Source of the DNA: UBA6055 sp965203755
Lineage (GTDB): Bacteria; Chloroflexota; Anaerolineae; Aggregatilineales; Phototrophicaceae
Length of the DNA: 64,000 nt
NCBI GenBank assembly: GCA_965203755.1
Contig: OZ241910.1
Coordinates: forward strand, 2,108,001 to 2,172,000
Direction: 5' to 3'
Under the pieces are notes generated by a model. It was not told the origin of the DNA. It saw nothing but the letters and a program-made list of their open reading frames with translations, and did no database searches. How positions within the stretch are numbered: position 1 is the stretch's first letter; every line of letters starts with the position of its first letter. The translations under genes and the position numbers were made by a program. Below, one piece after another: positions 51,052-58,855 of the stretch.

Positions 51052-52140
51052 TCACTTCAGCGTAATCCGCACCCGATGCCAGGCGTTGTTGACATAGCCC
51101 TTGAAATTCCACGTGCTGGCAATCGTTTCCGGCTGGGAATTGGCGGCCGTGTCCCAAGCCCGCACCACCAGTTCATGCTGCCCCGGCGGCAAATCAAATT
51201 CGGCGCGCCACAGCTGCCAGGTCCAGCGCTGGGGCGCATTCAGAAAGTCAGCCCGCTGCCAGGTCGCGCCGCCGTCAGCCGACGCATCCACCCAGCTAAT
51301 CTCATGTTCACCATCGCTCATGGCATAGCCCTCGACCCTGACCCTGCCGGCCATCATCAAGCTGCGGTCTTCCGGACGCGCAATCACCGAATTGACCGGC
51401 AGTTTGGTCAGCTGCATGCCATCTTCATAATTGACGTTGTACATATTGATGCTCGGCGGAAACAGCTTGTAGCCGACCTGCTGGAAATAATTTTCGGACG
51501 GGGCTTGCTGGATGATGATTTCGCTTAGCCACTTGACGCTGCGGGCGCCAATATACCCCGGCACAACCACCCGCAAAGGAGAGCCATGCGGCCGCGGCAG
51601 ATCAGCGCCGTTCATCTCGTAAGCCAGCAGCGCCTCGCAGGACAGCGCCTTGTCCATCGGAATCGAACTGCCGTAGGCCTCGCGTTCGCCGTCGCGCCGG
51701 ATGGTGTCCAGCCCCAGAAAAGCGGCATGGCGCGCTTGGTCGCTTCGCAGCCCGGCCGCTTTCAGGATATCGCCCAGACGCACTCCCGCCCATTCGGCGG
51801 TGCCAATGGCTTCAATCCCCCAGGCAAGCTGGTCGTCAATCGGTTTATACTCGACCAGCTCGCGCCGCCGATTGCCAGCGCATTGCAAGGTGGCGGTCAG
51901 GGTTCGCTTCTCGAAGCGGTTTTTGATATCATCAAGGCTTAGCGACAGGGCTTTGGAGACCAGCCCATGCACCCGCAGGCGATACCGGTCCCGATCCACT
52001 TGGGGAATGCGGGCATGATTGCGGACAAAAAACAGTTCGGTCGGAGTCAGAAATTCTTTCGCCAGCTGGCTGACCGGCGGGCCGGCGTTGAGAATGTCAT
52101 CATAAGTTTTGGTGTCGCTGTGCTTGTCGGCGAGCGGCAT
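51052..52140 (-). CDS. Sulfite-oxidase-like molybdopterin enzyme
   Basis: 362 residues. The molybdenum-ligand cysteine is Cys87 in LTATLQCAGNRRRE. YEMNGADLPRPHGSPLRVVVPGYIGARSVKWL follows in two adjoining parts, and a C-terminal Mo-co dimerisation (Ig-like) domain begins near residue 245 (GYAMSDGEHEISWVDASADG). There is no twin-arginine signal, so it appears cytoplasmic, unlike SorA, SoxC or MsrP. GGAGG seven bases before ATG 52140 fixes the start. The electron acceptor and substrate are not evident. It sits between the ABC ATPase and the AT-rich cassette. Confidence 0.85.
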   Translation of the reverse strand: MPLADKHSDTKTYDDILNAGPPVSQLAKEFLTPTELFFVRNHARIPQVDRDRYRLRVHGLVSKALSLSLDDIKNRFEKRTLTATLQCAGNRRRELVEYKPIDDQLAWGIEAIGTAEWAGVRLGDILKAAGLRSDQARHAAFLGLDTIRRDGEREAYGSSIPMDKALSCEALLAYEMNGADLPRPHGSPLRVVVPGYIGARSVKWLSEIIIQQAPSENYFQQVGYKLFPPSINMYNVNYEDGMQLTKLPVNSVIARPEDRSLMMAGRVRVEGYAMSDGEHEISWVDASADGGATWQRADFLNAPQRWTWQLWRAEFDLPPGQHELVVRAWDTAANSQPETIASTWNFKGYVNNAWHRVRITLK

Positions 52141-52175
52141 CAAGCGGCCTCCTGAAAATGTCTAAAAACCCGCAG

Positions 52176-53672
52176 CTAAAACTCGCCGCCGATCAAATGT
52201 CCCAATTCGTCAATGCTGGTCTGGCTGACATCCGGCACTTCATAGACGCGCCCGGCATAGAACACAAAGATGCGGTCGCTATAAGCCACCAATTCATCCA
52301 ACTCGGCCGAATTGAAGAGTATCGCCGCCCCTTTTTGACAGCAGGCTAACAGCTGCGTCCAAATCCAACGCGCCGAATCGACATCCAAGCCGCGCGTGGG
52401 CTGTTCTAGAATCAGCAGCTGCGGGTCATCAGGCAAGAGTCCGATAAGCGCCCGCTGCTGATTGCCGCCCGAAAGCTGTTCAATGGTATCCGCCGGGCGC
52501 CCTTTGATGCGATAGCGCTCAATCTGCGACTGGGTGCGCTTTTGCATCGACTTCCAGTCAATCCGCAGCCGGTCATCCGCCGCCAAAGCCGTATGTTCGG
52601 TCAGCGTCAAGCCAGCGATGAGGCCTTCTTCGAGTCGCCCGGCGGCGCCAAAGACACAGCCGCGATGGAAAAGCTGGCGATAGCTGGCATGGAGTATATT
52701 TTCGCCCTTCAGGCGCAGGCTGCCGCTGACCGCGCGCTGCAAGCGGGCGCAGGCGCGCATGAATAATTCCTGCCCGCTGCCATCCAGCCCGGCCAGTCCA
52801 ATCACCTCGCCGGCATGGACAGTCATCGAAATAGCCTGCATAGCCAGCCGCAAGTCATGCGCCTGCAGCTTGTCGGCCACCAGGATCGGCGCGCCCAATT
52901 CAATCCTTTGGCGGCTCTGCGCCCCCAATTCCTCGCCGAACATAAGCGTCACCAGCTGCTGTTTGGTTTCGGCAATGACGGCGCCGGTCAGCCCGTCGTC
53001 GGCCGCCGGCATGTCCATCGCGCCGACCAGGGCGCCGGCCCGCAGGACGACGACCTCATCGCAGAGTTCGATGACATCCTCCAGCTTGTGCGAAACCAGC
53101 AGGACAATCATGCCCTCGTCTTTCGCCAGCTTACGCAGGGCATCAAACAAAATGACTTTCTGCTCGGCAGAGATGCCGGTGGTCGGCTCATCCAAAATCA
53201 GCGTCTCGACCCCCAAAGCCAGCAGACGGATGATCTCCAACTGCTGCCGCTGGGCGATCAGCAGGCTGTCAATCGGCTGATGCGGGTCAAGCTCAAAGCC
53301 AAAGCGCCGCGTCAGCTTGCTCAAGGCTGCTTCAGCCTGCCGCCGGCGCAGCCGGATGCCTTGGCCGCCGCCATAAATGAAGTTTTCCAGCACGGTGAAC
53401 GCGCCCACATCCAGCGGGTCTTGCTGTAACATGCCGATGCCGTTGGCGATGGCGGCGGTTGGGCCAGTGTAGTCGATGATCTGGCCGTCAATCAGGATGT
53501 CGCCTTCGTCGGCCGGCTGAAAACCCGACAGAATTTTCATCAGGGTGGATTTGCCGGCGCCGTTTTCGCCCAGAATCCCGACAATCCGCCCTTCGCCGAA
53601 GGTTACGTTGATATCTCGGTTGGCTTGAATGGCGCCAAAGCGCTTATGGATGCGCCGCAGTTCAATGTCCAT
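52176..53672 (-). CDS. nupO: Nucleoside-type ABC transporter ATP-binding protein (NupO-like)
   Basis: About 498 residues with two ABC domains, as in ribose/nucleoside importers. Domain 1 has Walker A GILGENGAGKSTLMKIL, a Q-loop LQQDPLDVGAFTVLENF, a signature-like SLLIAQRQQLEIIRLLA and Walker B TLILDEPTTG. Domain 2 is degenerate at Walker A (AGLDGSGQELF) but keeps the signature EQLSGGNQQRALI and LLILEQPTRGLD. This asymmetry is normal for the family. The start is uncertain (53672 or 53711). Its permease partners are 46498-48643. Confidence 0.87.
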   Translation of the reverse strand: MDIELRRIHKRFGAIQANRDINVTFGEGRIVGILGENGAGKSTLMKILSGFQPADEGDILIDGQIIDYTGPTAAIANGIGMLQQDPLDVGAFTVLENFIYGGGQGIRLRRRQAEAALSKLTRRFGFELDPHQPIDSLLIAQRQQLEIIRLLALGVETLILDEPTTGISAEQKVILFDALRKLAKDEGMIVLLVSHKLEDVIELCDEVVVLRAGALVGAMDMPAADDGLTGAVIAETKQQLVTLMFGEELGAQSRQRIELGAPILVADKLQAHDLRLAMQAISMTVHAGEVIGLAGLDGSGQELFMRACARLQRAVSGSLRLKGENILHASYRQLFHRGCVFGAAGRLEEGLIAGLTLTEHTALAADDRLRIDWKSMQKRTQSQIERYRIKGRPADTIEQLSGGNQQRALIGLLPDDPQLLILEQPTRGLDVDSARWIWTQLLACCQKGAAILFNSAELDELVAYSDRIFVFYAGRVYEVPDVSQTSIDELGHLIGGEF

Positions 53673-53711
53673 AGTCTGATTGTAACGCCGACTGTCGATT
53701 TGCACATCCAA

Positions 53712-53993
53712 AGGGAGGCTTCATTTTTTACCACAGAGGACACAGAGAAGCGCGATGCGGGGATAAAGTAATCGAAAAGGTTGCAGGAATTTTAATCCTG
53801 TGTTAGCTTATAGATACGGTCTTCCATGACCTGTATTGAGGATTCCGGTGGCAGAGTCGGGACGCTAACCAATTTCTGCCACCGGAACACCAAAACTCGC
53901 GAAAACCCGAAGGTTTTCAGTGTGAGTGTACCCCTTTTCTCGGCGGCGTGGAATACCGGCCTGTTTTGGCTTGTTTTGCGGGGCTGCTTTGCC
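53712..53993. other. Intergenic region with two hairpins, about 280 bases
   Basis: Separates the ABC ATPase gene (-) from the second methylase-Mrr gene (+). It contains the tract ACCACAGAGGACACAGAGAA (53730-53749), a 13-base inverted repeat (53843-53887) and a compact CGAA-loop hairpin (53901-53918). A plus-strand frame is open from 53826 but matches no methylase N-terminus, so I treat it as leader. Confidence 0.6.
53843..53918 (+). promoter_or_regulatory. Two-hairpin leader structure before the second methylase gene
   Basis: Arms TTCCGGTGGCAGA (53843-53855) and TCTGCCACCGGAA (53875-53887) pair perfectly around a 19-base loop. A second stem, GAAAACC/GGTTTTC with tetraloop CGAA (53901-53918), follows. 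The methylase ATG is 76 bases further on. It could be a regulatory RNA leader, a protein-binding site or part of a small non-autonomous repeat; sequence alone does not decide. Confidence 0.45.
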
Positions 53994-55463
53994 ATGAACC
54001 GAATCCTGTATGCCGCTGACTGCCTGGACGTTCTGAACGATGCCGCTGAACTGCCCGATGAATCGATTGACCTGATTTATCTCGACCCGCCTTTCAATTC
54101 CAACAGCAATTACAACCTGCCCTTCAAGGGGCGCGACAAAAGCCTCAAGCCGGTCGAGGCTTTCAAGGACACTTGGGAATGGACGGCGGCAGACGGCGGG
54201 CGGCTGGAGGAGATGGAAAGCGATCCGCGCACGCGTTCATTGGCGGCGATTGTCAAGTTCGCCCAGGAAATCGAGCAGGGACGCGGCGGACGGAGCCGAA
54301 AGCCGAGTCTGGCGGCCTATCTCATCAATATGTCGCTGCGCCTATTGGCCATGCGCCGCGTGCTGAAAGAGACGGGCAGCATTTATCTGCATTGCGACCC
54401 GACTGCCGGGCATTATCTCAAGCTGGTTATGGATGCGATATATGGACGCAAGAATTTTCGCAATGAGATTGTATGGTGCTATAGAGGAGCAAGCAACAGC
54501 TTATCATCTTTTCCCAAAAAACACGACATAATCTTGTTCTATGCAAAAAGCAGCGTTGCCCATTTTCAAATGCCATACTTGCCGATGAGCGACGAAGCGC
54601 GGGAACTGTTCAAACATGATGATGGCGATGGTCGCTTGTATAAGAAATGGAGCAACCATAAAACCTACTTGGATAAGCAAAAAGGACGAAAGCCGTTATC
54701 GTGGTGGGATGACATACCATCATTTATGACAGCATCTTCATCCAAAGAACGACTCGGCTACCCAACGCAAAAGCCACTCGCCCTGCTGGAACGCATCATC
54801 AAGGCCTCCAGCAAGCCCGGCGACATCGTGCTTGACCCCTTCTGCGGCTGCGGCACCACCGTTCACGCCGCCGAGAACTTGAAGCGCAGGTGGATCGGCA
54901 TCGATATATCGCCCTTCGCCGCCGGACTCATCCGCGAGCGCATGGTCGATAACTTCCGTCCGGCTTTGGCGAAAAGCGACATCGTCATCCGCGGCATCCC
55001 GCATACGATTGAGGACGCCCGCGCCCTGGCCCAGCGCGACAAGTTCGAGTTTGAAAAATGGGTCTGCGGCTTCATCGGCGCCGAGGGGATGTTCCGCCAG
55101 CCGGGCGAACGCGGCGCCGACGGCGGCGTCGATGGCCTGCTCAAGTTCTATCGCTTTGTCCCCAAGAAAGTCGCCAAAGCCGAATATGCCATTGTCCAGG
55201 TCAAGGGCGGCAAAGTCAGCCCGGATGCGGTGCGGGCCCTGCGCGAAACGGTGAGCCGCTTGGGCGTGACGGCTGGCGTGATGGTCTGCTTTGAGCGGTA
55301 TATGCGGACGGTCGAAAATCAGCGCAGCCATGACACCTTTGCCGATGTGTTTGGCAGCTACCCGGTCATTCAGGGCTACAGCATCGAGAATCTGCTGGCG
55401 AACGCGCCGCTGGACCTGCCGACTTACGGCCACCGACGAAAGGGCGGCCTGCTCGACTTGTAG
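53994..55463 (+). CDS. DNA methyltransferase fused to Mrr-type nuclease domain, second locus
   Basis: 489 residues from ATG 53994. YLDPPF (30-34) precedes VLDPFCGCGTT (281-287), i.e. beta-class order, with a shorter recognition region between (about 155-250, more AT-rich DNA). The C-terminal part has GADGGVDGLLKF (Asp near 380) and AIVQVKGGK (QVK at 402-404), an Mrr-type nuclease pattern. It parallels 8678-10438 in design but with a different recognition region and a differing nuclease half, so the two probably read different DNA sites. No separate restriction gene is adjacent. Confidence 0.82.
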   Translation: MNRILYAADCLDVLNDAAELPDESIDLIYLDPPFNSNSNYNLPFKGRDKSLKPVEAFKDTWEWTAADGGRLEEMESDPRTRSLAAIVKFAQEIEQGRGGRSRKPSLAAYLINMSLRLLAMRRVLKETGSIYLHCDPTAGHYLKLVMDAIYGRKNFRNEIVWCYRGASNSLSSFPKKHDIILFYAKSSVAHFQMPYLPMSDEARELFKHDDGDGRLYKKWSNHKTYLDKQKGRKPLSWWDDIPSFMTASSSKERLGYPTQKPLALLERIIKASSKPGDIVLDPFCGCGTTVHAAENLKRRWIGIDISPFAAGLIRERMVDNFRPALAKSDIVIRGIPHTIEDARALAQRDKFEFEKWVCGFIGAEGMFRQPGERGADGGVDGLLKFYRFVPKKVAKAEYAIVQVKGGKVSPDAVRALRETVSRLGVTAGVMVCFERYMRTVENQRSHDTFADVFGSYPVIQGYSIENLLANAPLDLPTYGHRRKGGLLDL

Positions 55464-55469
55464 CCGGCG

Positions 55470-55886
55470 CTAACGGCGCGGAATGACCTCAAGTATGATG
55501 ACATGTTCGCTGCTGCGGGCATCATCGCCCCGATAAGCGACCGCGCTGATTTTATGAAACCCGATGCCGCGCGCCAGCCAATTCATGGTCACGCGAAAAA
55601 CCGGCGCCGGCCCATCAACTGGCTCGGCGGTGTTGATGAGGACCTCATCGACATACAACTCAATCCGCTTTATGCCCGCCCGCGAATCGGACGCCAGAAT
55701 ATCAAGGTCAAAATCCAAGCCTTCCAAAACCTGCTGGCTGCTGGCGGGCGACAAAATCTCGATCTGGGGAATGTCCGGTGTTGGCATCGGAGTCGCTGTC
55801 GGTTTGGCGAGGCTGCAAGCGGCGAGCAGTCCCATACAGAACAAGCGGACGAGACGATAACGATGCTGGATGGCGAGTCTGAACAT
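55470..55886 (-). CDS. Lipoprotein with Ig-like domain
   Basis: 138 residues. A signal peptide ends in the lipobox LLAACS, with Cys as the lipid anchor, then a flexible TATPMPTPDIP linker. One beta-sandwich follows (IEILSPASSQQVLEGLDFDL ... GIKRIELYVDEVLI), like bacterial Ig/Big-type domains. ATG 55886 directly starts the signal peptide; the longer frame back to 55964 lacks support. Probably surface-exposed and binding in function. Confidence 0.72.
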   Translation of the reverse strand: MFRLAIQHRYRLVRLFCMGLLAACSLAKPTATPMPTPDIPQIEILSPASSQQVLEGLDFDLDILASDSRAGIKRIELYVDEVLINTAEPVDGPAPVFRVTMNWLARGIGFHKISAVAYRGDDARSSEHVIILEVIPRR

Positions 55887-56027
55887 GCCAGCAGTATCCT
55901 TCAGACACAGCTGATTTGCAAGCGAAATCCATAAAACCATCTGCTTGCGGCGCGTGTTTATCATGTTATAATCGGGTCATTATTCCATAGCTGTACACCA
56001 GAAACAGGGTAGACAGGAACAGAATTT

Positions 56028-57620
56028 TTGCCGGAATTCGAGTCGCCGCCCGTACGTTTGCCGCAATTCATATTATTCACCTTGATGCTGCTGTTCCTGA
56101 CCGCGCCGGCGGGGGAAGTTCGCGCCGCCAGCATCGCGGTAGATGAGAATTGCAGCCTGCGCGATGCGATTGCGGCCGCCAATCAAGACGCCGCCGTCGG
56201 TGGATGTCCGGCCGGCAGCGGCGCAGATACCCTTACGCTGACGATAGACATCACGCTGACAGAAGCGCTGCCCGCCATAACCGCCGGCATGACCATCGAG
56301 GGCAATAACCATAGCATTAGCGGCGATGATCAATACAGCATTCTTGTCGCTGACGAAAGCCGGCTCGTTGTCAATAATCTGACCCTTGCTCAAGGAGTTG
56401 GCGGTGTCTTTGGCGGCGGCATCTATGCCAGGGACAGTCAGGTCGAGATTATCAACAGCGAGATCAAAGACAGTTCGGCTGCCGCCGGCGGCGGCGTCTA
56501 TTTTTCCAGTTCTAATGGAACGCACACCCTGGACATTGCCGGCAGCAGCTTGACCGGCAACAGTTCTGCTGGGGATGGCGGCGCCCTGAAAATTGACGGG
56601 GGCGCTGTGACCATCAAAAGGAGCGGCTTTGCCTTCAACACAGGTGATAAAGGCGGCGCGATTGAAAACACAAACGCGGCCCTGCACATCGAAAACAGCA
56701 CTTTCAGCGGCAACGAAGCCAGACTCGGCGGCGGCTTGAGTTCATTTGGCGCCGAAGTCACCCTCGCCCACACCACCTGGGCTTATAATTCAGCCAGTGA
56801 GACCGGCGGCGCCGTTCATTTGGAGGGCTGGAACGGGACGATTAAGCTGCGGAATACCTTAATGGCAGGCAGCCGGGAAGGCGGCGATTGCATCAGTGGC
56901 CTTAACCCCGCCAGCATCACAGAAAATGTCGCCAGTTTTATCCAGGATGGCTCCTGTTCACCGATGCTGGCCGGCGACCCCATGCTTGACGAGGCGGCCG
57001 GTTCGCCAGCTTACTTTCCACTTAGGGCCGGCAGCGCGGCGATTGACCGCGCTGATGACCGCTATTGCCTGGCAGACGATCAATCCGGAACGGCCCGACC
57101 GCAAGGCGCCGCTTGTGAGATTGGCGCTTATGAAGTCCCAGCGACGACAGAGCCGCTGGCGGCATTGCTGGATGCCTCGCCGACGGCAGCATTGACGTCC
57201 TCGCCAACATCATCGCCGACGGCAGCGCCAGCGTCCTCGCCGGCGGCAACCCTAACGTCTTCGCCGGCGGCAACCCTAACATCAGAGCCGCCGGCAATGA
57301 CATCAGAGCCGCCGGCAATGACATCAGAGCCGCCGGCAATGACATCAGAGCCGCCGGCAACGTTGACACCTTCGCCGTCGCCGGGCGATGCCACCCCGCC
57401 CGCAGCTGCCGCCAGGCTCGGGTTAGTCGCGGCGGCATTTGTTCTGGTAGGCGCGGTCATGGTATATCGGCTCCGTAATGAAGCCGGTCAAAGTCTCGTC
57501 GAGTACACTTTGATTCTCGCCGTGGTCGCCGTGGTGATCATCGTTATCCTGGCGCTGATAAGCCCGTCCATTGATAACATCCTGGCTAATATCATCAAAC
57601 AGCTTAACACCCCCCGATGA
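56028..57620 (+). CDS. Surface beta-helix protein with C-terminal type IV pilin-like segment
   Basis: 530 residues starting at TTG with AGGA about ten bases before. Signal peptide (about 1-35, ending AGEVRA). Residues 40-370 form a right-handed beta-helix with the CSLRDAIAAAN opening of choice-of-anchor Q/PMP-like proteins. Residues 375-455 are a Ser/Thr/Pro/Ala linker with four exact TSEPPA(M/T) repeats. A hydrophobic helix (about 463-481) is followed by RNEAG|QSLVEYTLILAVVAVVIIV (483 onward), which matches a class III prepilin site with Gly at -1 and Glu at +5. The pilin part may anchor the protein or place it in a Flp/Tad-type pilus. The open frame is continuous, so no frameshift needs to be assumed. 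Confidence 0.78.
   Translation: MPEFESPPVRLPQFILFTLMLLFLTAPAGEVRAASIAVDENCSLRDAIAAANQDAAVGGCPAGSGADTLTLTIDITLTEALPAITAGMTIEGNNHSISGDDQYSILVADESRLVVNNLTLAQGVGGVFGGGIYARDSQVEIINSEIKDSSAAAGGGVYFSSSNGTHTLDIAGSSLTGNSSAGDGGALKIDGGAVTIKRSGFAFNTGDKGGAIENTNAALHIENSTFSGNEARLGGGLSSFGAEVTLAHTTWAYNSASETGGAVHLEGWNGTIKLRNTLMAGSREGGDCISGLNPASITENVASFIQDGSCSPMLAGDPMLDEAAGSPAYFPLRAGSAAIDRADDRYCLADDQSGTARPQGAACEIGAYEVPATTEPLAALLDASPTAALTSSPTSSPTAAPASSPAATLTSSPAATLTSEPPAMTSEPPAMTSEPPAMTSEPPATLTPSPSPGDATPPAAAARLGLVAAAFVLVGAVMVYRLRNEAGQSLVEYTLILAVVAVVIIVILALISPSIDNILANIIKQLNTPR
57279..57362 (+). repeat. Four tandem 21-base repeats in the linker
   Basis: Unit ACATCAGAGCCGCCGGCAAT plus one G, at 57279-57299, 57300-57320, 57321-57341 and 57342-57362; the last differs by one base. 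Each encodes TSEPPAM (last TSEPPAT). The length is a multiple of three, so copy-number changes would alter linker length without a frameshift. Confidence 0.92.
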
Positions 57621-57712
57621 ATCCTGGCTCCGCTTTTCAGTCGCCTTGCGCCAAACGGGTCGAGATTCGCTATACTGCAAGCCTCTGGCAAACAAATTGA
57701 AAGCGCGGCGGC

Positions 57713-58855
57713 ATGAAAATTGAACGCATCGAAACGTATATCGCCGAACAGCGATTGGAAACGCCCTTTTATTTCTCTCAATTTGGCTTCGACAGACGTC
57801 AGGTTTGTCTGGTGAAAATCATGGCGGCCGATGGCAGCTATGGCTGGGGCGAAGGCTATGGCCCGGCCGGAGTGATTCAAGCCGGGATTGAGTACCTGGC
57901 GCCCCAGGTCATCGGCGAAGATCCGCTCCATGTTGAGGCTGTCTGGAGCAAGATGTATCGACAATCGCTGGATTATGCGCGGCGCGGCGTGCTGGTGGCC
58001 GCCATCAGCGCCGTTGATATTGCGCTCTGGGATTTGCGCGGCAAACAGCTGAATCAGCCGGCGTCGGTGCTGCTGGGCGGGCGGCGGCGCGACAAAATCA
58101 AGGTGTATGCCACTGGCATGTATTTTACCGCCGCCGATGATCTGCCGGGCAAGCTGATTGACGAAGCGAAAACCTACGTCGACCAGGGTTACCAAGCCGT
58201 GAAGATGAAGGTTGGGCTGGGTGTCGCCCAGGATGTGCGCCATGTGCGGGCGCTGCGGCTGGCGGTTGGCGAGGAGATTGATTTGATGGTGGATGCCAAT
58301 CATGCCTATTCGCGCAGCGAGGCGCTGTCGTTTGCGCGGCAGGTCGAGCCGCTGAACATCCGTTTCTTCGAGGAGCCGCTTTCGCCCGAGGATTATGAGG
58401 GCTATCGCGAACTGCGCCAAAGGACAGATATTCCCATCGCTGGCGGCGAATGCGAATACCTGATGGCCGGCTTTCGGCATCTGCTGACCAATCAATGCGT
58501 GGATATCGCCCAGCCCGATATTTGCGCCGCTGGCGGCCTCAGCGAAGTCAAGCGGATCGCGGCGCTGGCGAATGCCTTTCAGACAAATATCATTCCGCAC
58601 AGCTGGGGCACCGGCATTGCTTTCGCCGCCGGCCTGCATCTGGTCAGCGCGTTGGATGTCGTGCCGGGCAGACTGCGTATGCCGCCGCCGCTGCTGGAAA
58701 TGGACCGTTCGGAAAATCCGCTGCGCGACCAGCTGACGACGCCGCTTTTTCAGGTCGAGGATGGCGCGGTGGCTGTCCCGACCGCGCCTGGATTGGGCGT
58801 GGATGTAGACGCGGATATGCTGGCGCGGTTTACTGAACCAATGGTGCGGGTTTAG
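57713..58855 (+). CDS. Mandelate racemase-type enolase superfamily enzyme
   Basis: 380 residues. Base K164xK166 (KMK), metal ligands D194, E220 and E246, and the D269-H296 dyad (IIPHSWGTG) are all present at positions almost identical to mandelate racemase. This points to the MR subgroup, many of which dehydrate sugar acids. The N-terminal capping domain is complete. The last five codons (PMVRV, stop) lie in the terminal inverted repeat of the IS element. Without the IS the frame would end ...RFTESRPA and stop. The active site is not affected. The substrate is undetermined. Confidence 0.88.
   Translation: MKIERIETYIAEQRLETPFYFSQFGFDRRQVCLVKIMAADGSYGWGEGYGPAGVIQAGIEYLAPQVIGEDPLHVEAVWSKMYRQSLDYARRGVLVAAISAVDIALWDLRGKQLNQPASVLLGGRRRDKIKVYATGMYFTAADDLPGKLIDEAKTYVDQGYQAVKMKVGLGVAQDVRHVRALRLAVGEEIDLMVDANHAYSRSEALSFARQVEPLNIRFFEEPLSPEDYEGYRELRQRTDIPIAGGECEYLMAGFRHLLTNQCVDIAQPDICAAGGLSEVKRIAALANAFQTNIIPHSWGTGIAFAAGLHLVSALDVVPGRLRMPPPLLEMDRSENPLRDQLTTPLFQVEDGAVAVPTAPGLGVDVDADMLARFTEPMVRV

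Noticed and set aside
53826..53993. N-terminal extension of the second methylase-Mrr protein from the in-frame ATG at 53826
   Set aside because: The other methylase-Mrr protein starts directly at M-x-x-x-LYxxD, and the extension would be encoded by the hairpin-forming leader; ATG 53994 fits the family.
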